The notes under the pieces were generated by a model. It did not search any database. It had not been told where the DNA came from and was given only the letters and a program-made list of their open reading frames with translations. The position numbers and the translations under genes were made by a program. A stretch of 8,941 nucleotides of DNA from Alphaproteobacteria bacterium (GTDB lineage Bacteria > Pseudomonadota > Alphaproteobacteria > Rhodobacterales > Rhodobacteraceae). The stretch is taken from contig JAJRUE010000240.1 in assembly GCA_024277955.1 (NCBI GenBank), forward strand, positions 1-8,941, written 5' to 3'. Of the stretch, positions 5,791 to 8,941 are shown piece by piece. Each line of letters begins with the position of its first letter. Position 1 is the first letter of the stretch.

Positions 5791-6663
5791 ATGATCAGAA
5801 ACCTCGACATTACTGCGCTGCGCTCGTTCGTGGCGGTTGCGGATTCGGGCGGGGTGACGCGGGCGGCGGGGTTCCTGAACCTCACCCAGTCGGCGGTCTC
5901 GATGCAGCTCAAGCGGCTGGAAGACTCGCTTGGCCTCGAACTGATGGACCGGACCGGGCGGCGCACCGCGCTGTCGGCCTCTGGCGAACAGCTGCTGGGA
6001 TATGCCCGCAAGATCCTTGCCCTGAACGACGAAGTCTATGGCCGGCTGACCCACAACGCCTTTGAAGGCGAGATCGTTCTGGGGGTGCCCCATGACATCG
6101 TCTACCCGGCGATCCCGCCGGTGCTGCAGCGGTTCAATGCCGATTTTCCGCGCGTCAAGGTGCAGCTGGTGGCGTCCTACACGCGGGTGTTGAAGGAACA
6201 GTTCGCGCGCGGGAAATGCGACATGATCCTGACCACCGAAGACCAGTGCGACGCCGGGGGCGAAACCCTTGCCACGCTGCCGCTGGTCTGGGTCGGCGGG
6301 CAGGGGGGGCACGCCTGGAAACAGCGCCCGCTGCGGTTGGCCTTCGAATACCGCTGCTTTTTCCGCAACCGGGTGCAAGAGGCGCTGAACCGGGCCGGCA
6401 TTCCCTGGGAAATGGCGGTCGAATCGGAACAGACCCGCCCGATCGAGGCCAGCGTCAGCGCCGATCTGGCGGTGCATGCGATGATCGAAGGCACCGAGCC
6501 GCCGCATTGCGAAATCATCCAGCACGGCGGCGCCTTGCCCGATCTGGGCGGCATCAACATCAACTTTTACCACGACGACACCGGCAAGGGGGCCATGTCC
6601 GACGAACTGGCCGCCCTGGTGCGTCAGGCGTTCCGCGGGCCTATGGTTCAGGCTGTGGCGTAA
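5791..6663 (+). CDS. LysR family transcriptional regulator
   Basis: This 290-residue LTTR has an N-terminal winged HTH (about residues 3-62) reading LDITALRSFVAVADSGGVTR and then LNLTQSAVSMQLKRLE, a classic LysR recognition region. A periplasmic-binding-protein-like effector domain follows from about residue 90. The ATG at 5791 is preferred because AAGGA lies 7 bases upstream and the protein then begins MIRNLDITALRSF as in relatives; an in-frame ATG at 5758 would add 11 residues without a ribosome site. The effector is unknown. Likely targets are its own promoter and the divergent DUF1127 gene. It ends tail-to-tail with the quinone oxidoreductase gene, overlapping it by 23 bases, so no terminator of its own is visible. 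Confidence 0.93.
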   Translation: MIRNLDITALRSFVAVADSGGVTRAAGFLNLTQSAVSMQLKRLEDSLGLELMDRTGRRTALSASGEQLLGYARKILALNDEVYGRLTHNAFEGEIVLGVPHDIVYPAIPPVLQRFNADFPRVKVQLVASYTRVLKEQFARGKCDMILTTEDQCDAGGETLATLPLVWVGGQGGHAWKQRPLRLAFEYRCFFRNRVQEALNRAGIPWEMAVESEQTRPIEASVSADLAVHAMIEGTEPPHCEIIQHGGALPDLGGININFYHDDTGKGAMSDELAALVRQAFRGPMVQAVA

Positions 6664-7612
6664 CCACGACCTTGCCGGTGGACAGGCGCTTGCGCAGCAG
6701 GCCCAGGGCCTCGGCGGTGCGGTCGAGCGGCAGCACATGGCTGACATGCGGGCGCAGCTTGCCGGCCTGATACCAGCTGACCAGGGTCGCAAGGCTGTCG
6801 GCCAGGGTCTGCGGCGCAAAGGCCAGATAGCCGCCCCAGTAGTGGCCGATCACGGTGATGTTCTTGACCAGGATGATATTGGCCGGGATCTGCGGGATAT
6901 CGCCGCTGGCAAAGCCGATGACGATGAAGCGCGCTTCGGGTTTGCAGGCCCGCAGGGCGGCGCGCGACAAGTCGCCCCCGACCGGATCATAGACCACATC
7001 GGCCCCGCCCAGGGCCTTGACTTCGGCGCGGATGTCGGCGGTGTCGCTGTCCAGCACGTGATCGGCCCCGGCGGCGCGCGCCACCTCCAGCTTGGCCGGA
7101 CCGCGCGCCACGGCGATGACCTTTGCGCCCATCTGCCTGGCGATCTCGACCGCGCTCAACCCGACGCCGCCGGCGGCCCCGAGCACCAGCACGGTTTCGC
7201 CGGCCTGCAGCCGCGCCCGATGCGCCAGCGCCAGGTGGCTGGTGCCGTAGGCCACCTGAAAGGCCGCGGCATCGCGAAACGGCATGTCGTCGGGCAGCTT
7301 CAGGCACATGGTCGCCGGGTAACAGCCGAATTCGGCCAGCCCGCCGGCGCCTCCGAACACCGCGACACGGTCGCCCGGCGCGACATTGGTGACATCCGGT
7401 CCGATCTCTTCGACGGTGCCCGCCACCTCCATCCCCAGGGTAAAGGGGGGCTGCGGCGTGGCCTGGTATTCGCCCCTGGCCATCAGCAGATCGGCAAAGT
7501 TCAACCCGCAGGCATGGATGCGCACCAGCGCTTCGCCCGCACCCGGCCTCGGGCGCGCGACCTCGGCAAGTTGGGGCGGCGTGCTGAAATCGGTAACCTG
7601 AAATGCCTTCAT
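6641..7612 (-). CDS. NADPH:quinone oxidoreductase-like, zinc-independent MDR family protein
   Basis: This is a 323-residue medium-chain dehydrogenase/reductase of the quinone reductase branch. The N-terminal GroES-like domain carries CGLNFADLLMARGEY (residues 35-49) and LGMEVAGTVEEIGPDV. The nucleotide-binding domain has the motif GAAGGVG (145-151) followed by KVIAVARGPAKLEVARAAGA, typical of NADPH use. The structural-zinc cysteine cluster and the catalytic zinc ligands of alcohol dehydrogenases are absent, which supports quinone or enone reduction in the cytosol. The substrate cannot be told; a role in acyl or acryloyl reduction is also possible in this family. ATG 7612 follows AGGGA 9 bases upstream. 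The last 23 bases overlap the end of the convergent LysR gene. Confidence 0.92.
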   Translation of the reverse strand: MKAFQVTDFSTPPQLAEVARPRPGAGEALVRIHACGLNFADLLMARGEYQATPQPPFTLGMEVAGTVEEIGPDVTNVAPGDRVAVFGGAGGLAEFGCYPATMCLKLPDDMPFRDAAAFQVAYGTSHLALAHRARLQAGETVLVLGAAGGVGLSAVEIARQMGAKVIAVARGPAKLEVARAAGADHVLDSDTADIRAEVKALGGADVVYDPVGGDLSRAALRACKPEARFIVIGFASGDIPQIPANIILVKNITVIGHYWGGYLAFAPQTLADSLATLVSWYQAGKLRPHVSHVLPLDRTAEALGLLRKRLSTGKVVVTPQPEP

Positions 7613-7882
7613 CGCGATCGTCCCTTGCTGTCCCGGCCTTGCGGCCCTGGCGCAAAGCCATAAACGGTGGCAGGTGCGAAAACCAGCCGGTTTGCCGGCC
7701 GCACAACCCAAGGGCGATGTACGCTGCACCGGCGACTCATCAGTGCGCGCGGGGGCGGATTCGGGGAATCGCCGGAAAGTAGAGTTACTCAACCCAAGGT
7801 TTTAAAGAAAGTTTTTCGAGTATGTTCGGCGGGCCTCTGATTAACATATTGAAAATACGTAGAAATCTTTTCTTAACCGACG

Positions 7883-7902
7883 ACCTGTACAAAAAGACAG
7901 GT
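7883..7902. promoter_or_regulatory. Inverted repeat upstream of the XRE gene, possible operator
   Basis: ACCTGT (7883-7888) and ACAGGT (7897-7902) are perfect complements around an A-rich eight-base spacer. The site is 61 bases before the XRE start codon, in the AT-rich part of the gap, where an autoregulatory operator would be expected. A leader RNA hairpin is the alternative. Confidence 0.3.
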
Positions 7903-7922
7903 TGATAAAGGGGGGGTAAGTC

Positions 7923-7952
7923 ATGGCACCTAGGCGCACGTTTAACGAATAA
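7923..7952 (+). CDS. Possible nine-codon leader ORF (MAPRRTFNE)
   Basis: ATG at 7923 opens a nine-codon frame ending at TAA 7950-7952. A run of seven G residues lies 6-12 bases upstream. The context GGGGTAAGTCATG nearly matches GGGGCAAGTCATG at the real start of the Excalibur lipoprotein. The stop directly abuts the GGAG ribosome site of the XRE gene (7953-7956), so ribosomes finishing here could feed or block initiation at 7964. Too short to judge by coding bias; it may be chance. Confidence 0.3.
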   Translation: MAPRRTFNE

Positions 7953-7963
7953 GGAGTTATCCC

Positions 7964-8338
7964 ATGAAACATCCTGTGGATGTGCACGTCGGCAAAAGGG
8001 TCCGTCACCGTCGTTGGATGGTCGGCATGACCCAGCAGCAGCTGGCGGAAAAGGTGGGGATCAAATTTCAGCAAATTCAGAAATACGAAACCGGCATGAA
8101 TCGGGTCAGCGCATCGCGGCTCTGGGACATTGCCGAGGCGCTTGAAGTGCCTGTCAGCTTTTTCTTCGAAGGTTTGGAAGACGCCCAGTCCGAGGCGCGT
8201 ATCGCCGGGGCCGCGGTTCCGGGCGACATCATGGCCGACAAGGAAGCACTGGAACTGGTGCGTTCGTATTATGCGATCCCCGAAAATCAGCGCCGGCGGC
8301 TTTTCGAACTGGCCCGGGTTCTGTCGGACGCGGCCTGA
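7964..8338 (+). CDS. XRE family HTH transcriptional regulator
   Basis: This is a 124-residue DNA-binding protein. An HTH_3 domain spans about residues 9-68, with the helix-turn-helix at 23-42 (TQQQLAEKVGIKFQQIQKYE). It is followed by the common extension SRLWDIAEALEVPVSFFFEG. The remaining 54 residues are mostly helical-looking and contain LVRSYYAIPENQRRRLFELA, typical of a conserved alphaproteobacterial group of single-domain XRE proteins. There is no peptidase or cupin domain. GGAG sits 7 bases before the ATG. The regulated genes are unknown. The long AT-rich upstream region with an inverted repeat suggests autoregulation. A HisN-like gene follows after 70 bases; a weak 5-bp hairpin (GTCTG-AAC-CAGAC, 8344-8356) lies between them. 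Confidence 0.93.
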   Translation: MKHPVDVHVGKRVRHRRWMVGMTQQQLAEKVGIKFQQIQKYETGMNRVSASRLWDIAEALEVPVSFFFEGLEDAQSEARIAGAAVPGDIMADKEALELVRSYYAIPENQRRRLFELARVLSDAA

Positions 8339-8408
8339 GCTGCGTCTGAACCAGACTTGACCACGGTTGCCGTCGCCACTAACGGAATGTGGCGGGGGTG
8401 ACCTGGTT

Positions 8409-8941
8409 TTGACAGAGATATCACGATCGGAGCAGGCCGAACTGGTCTCGGTGGCCCATGCGGCCGCCGATGCGGCTTGTGCGGTGACCTTGTCCTATTT
8501 CCGGGGCCAGGCGCTGGACACGCGCAACAAGGCCGCGGCCGGGTTCGATCCGGTCACGCTTGCCGACCGGCAGGCCGAAGCGGCGATTCGCGATGTCTTG
8601 CGCGCGCGCCGGCCGGATGACGCGATCCTTGGCGAAGAACAGGTCGACCAGCCGGGATCGTCCGGCCTGACCTGGGTGCTTGACCCGATCGACGGCACCC
8701 GTGGCTTCATCAGCGGAACACCGACCTGGGGCACGCTGATTTCGCTGCGCGACGCCAGCGGTCCCTTCCTGGGCCTGATCGACCAACCCTATATCGGCGA
8801 ACGTTTCCTGGGCGGGTTTGGCGCGGCGACATTGCTGCGCGCCGGCCACGACACCCCCATCCGTGTGCGCCCGGCCGCCGCCCTTGCCGAAGCGACGCTG
8901 TTCACAACGTTCCCCGAACTGGGAACCCAGACCGAGGCCGC
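8409..8941 (+). CDS. hisN: Histidinol-phosphatase/inositol monophosphatase family protein (HisN-type), N-terminal part
   Basis: The frame is open to the right edge and shows 177 residues of a protein expected to be about 260. It belongs to the Mg-dependent IMPase superfamily. Seen are the segment FDPVTLADRQAE (46-57), the metal-binding GEE motif (75-77) and LDPIDGTRGFISG (91-103) with both metal-ligand aspartates. The FDPVT-ADR and TRGFISG-P-WGTLISL wording fits HisN, which dephosphorylates histidinol phosphate in histidine synthesis, better than inositol or CysQ phosphatases, but this is by resemblance only. No ATG or GTG lies in frame near the start. TTG 8409 is preferred because GGGGGTGA ends 7 bases before it; CTG 8403 is the alternative. 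The C-terminal metal-ligand motif lies outside the window. Confidence 0.85.
   Translation, partial: MTEISRSEQAELVSVAHAAADAACAVTLSYFRGQALDTRNKAAAGFDPVTLADRQAEAAIRDVLRARRPDDAILGEEQVDQPGSSGLTWVLDPIDGTRGFISGTPTWGTLISLRDASGPFLGLIDQPYIGERFLGGFGAATLLRAGHDTPIRVRPAAALAEATLFTTFPELGTQTEA

Larger units (their letters stand above)
7613..7963. other. 351-base non-coding region with an AT-rich core
   Basis: This gap separates the divergent quinone-reductase and XRE genes. The left part (7613-7780) is GC-rich and shows only small hairpins such as CCGG-TTTG-CCGG. Bases 7780-7910 are markedly AT-rich compared with the rest of the window, suggesting a promoter zone, but I cannot single out one promoter; TTGAAA at 7849-7854 is the best -35 and lacks a good partner. 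The 10-mer CAACCCAAGG occurs twice (7704-7713 and 7790-7799). An inverted repeat ACCTGT-N8-ACAGGT (7883-7902) and a short ORF (7923-7952) lie close to the XRE gene. Confidence 0.5.

Noticed and set aside
6737..7663. A + strand frame opposite the quinone oxidoreductase gene
   Set aside because: No motifs are seen and it is antisense to a well-recognised MDR protein; a codon-bias shadow.
7704..7799. Direct repeat CAACCCAAGG at 7704-7713 and 7790-7799
   Set aside because: A ten-base repeat 86 bases apart in a non-coding gap can arise by chance, and no further copies or symmetry were seen.
8344..8356. GTCTG-AAC-CAGAC hairpin after the XRE gene as a terminator
   Set aside because: The stem is only 5 bp with a three-base loop and two T residues after it; too weak to call.
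1..8941. CRISPR array, insertion sequence, toxin-antitoxin pair, tRNA or attachment site
   Set aside because: No regularly spaced repeats, transposase motifs, cloverleaf-forming segments or paired toxin genes were found. The XRE protein has no adjacent toxin-like partner.

Overview
The window looks like ordinary chromosomal core DNA from a high-GC alphaproteobacterium, most likely Rhodobacterales (Paracoccaceae/Roseobacteraceae). The basis is GC-rich third positions, a type A RNase P RNA, a cysteine-free L33, a DUF1127 protein, and several proteins that read like standard members of this order. I see no mobile element, CRISPR array, tRNA, rRNA or clear foreign segment.

Left part (1-2500, + strand): the 3' end of gatA (amidotransferase subunit A) is followed by an Excalibur-domain lipoprotein. 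A zinc N-acetylmuramoyl-alanine amidase of AmpD/AmiD type then overlaps the lipoprotein stop by 4 bases. Its stop codon lies in a candidate promoter for rnpB, whose P1 and P4 helices can be drawn by eye. GC-rich hairpins and a long inverted repeat at 2416-2470 separate rnpB from the next, convergent gene.

Middle (2500-5670): a serine hydroxymethyltransferase-fold PLP enzyme (- strand) keeps the Schiff-base lysine but appears to lack two residues normally needed for SHMT chemistry. Divergent from it are rpmG (L33), with a clear promoter and terminator, and a 37-residue lipoprotein. A bidirectional terminator follows. Then, on the - strand, come a seven-helix Bax inhibitor-1/YccA protein and, upstream of it, a DUF1127 protein.

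Right part (5670-8941): a LysR regulator starts divergently from the DUF1127 gene, and the gap between them holds a T-N11-A inverted repeat. The LysR gene runs tail-to-tail, with a 23-bp overlap, into an NADPH:quinone-reductase-like gene. A 351-bp non-coding region with an AT-rich core and a possible nine-codon leader ORF precedes an XRE regulator. The window ends inside a HisN-type histidinol/inositol phosphatase gene that probably starts at TTG.

The genes serve separate household roles: tRNA amidation, peptidoglycan recycling, tRNA processing, one-carbon/amino acid chemistry, ribosome, membrane stress and regulation. I found no convincing new multi-gene system. The points most worth checking are the SHMT-like enzyme with replaced catalytic residues, the 2416-2470 dyad, the SG-x-GF motif shared by the two lipoproteins, and the leader ORF and inverted repeat ahead of the XRE gene.
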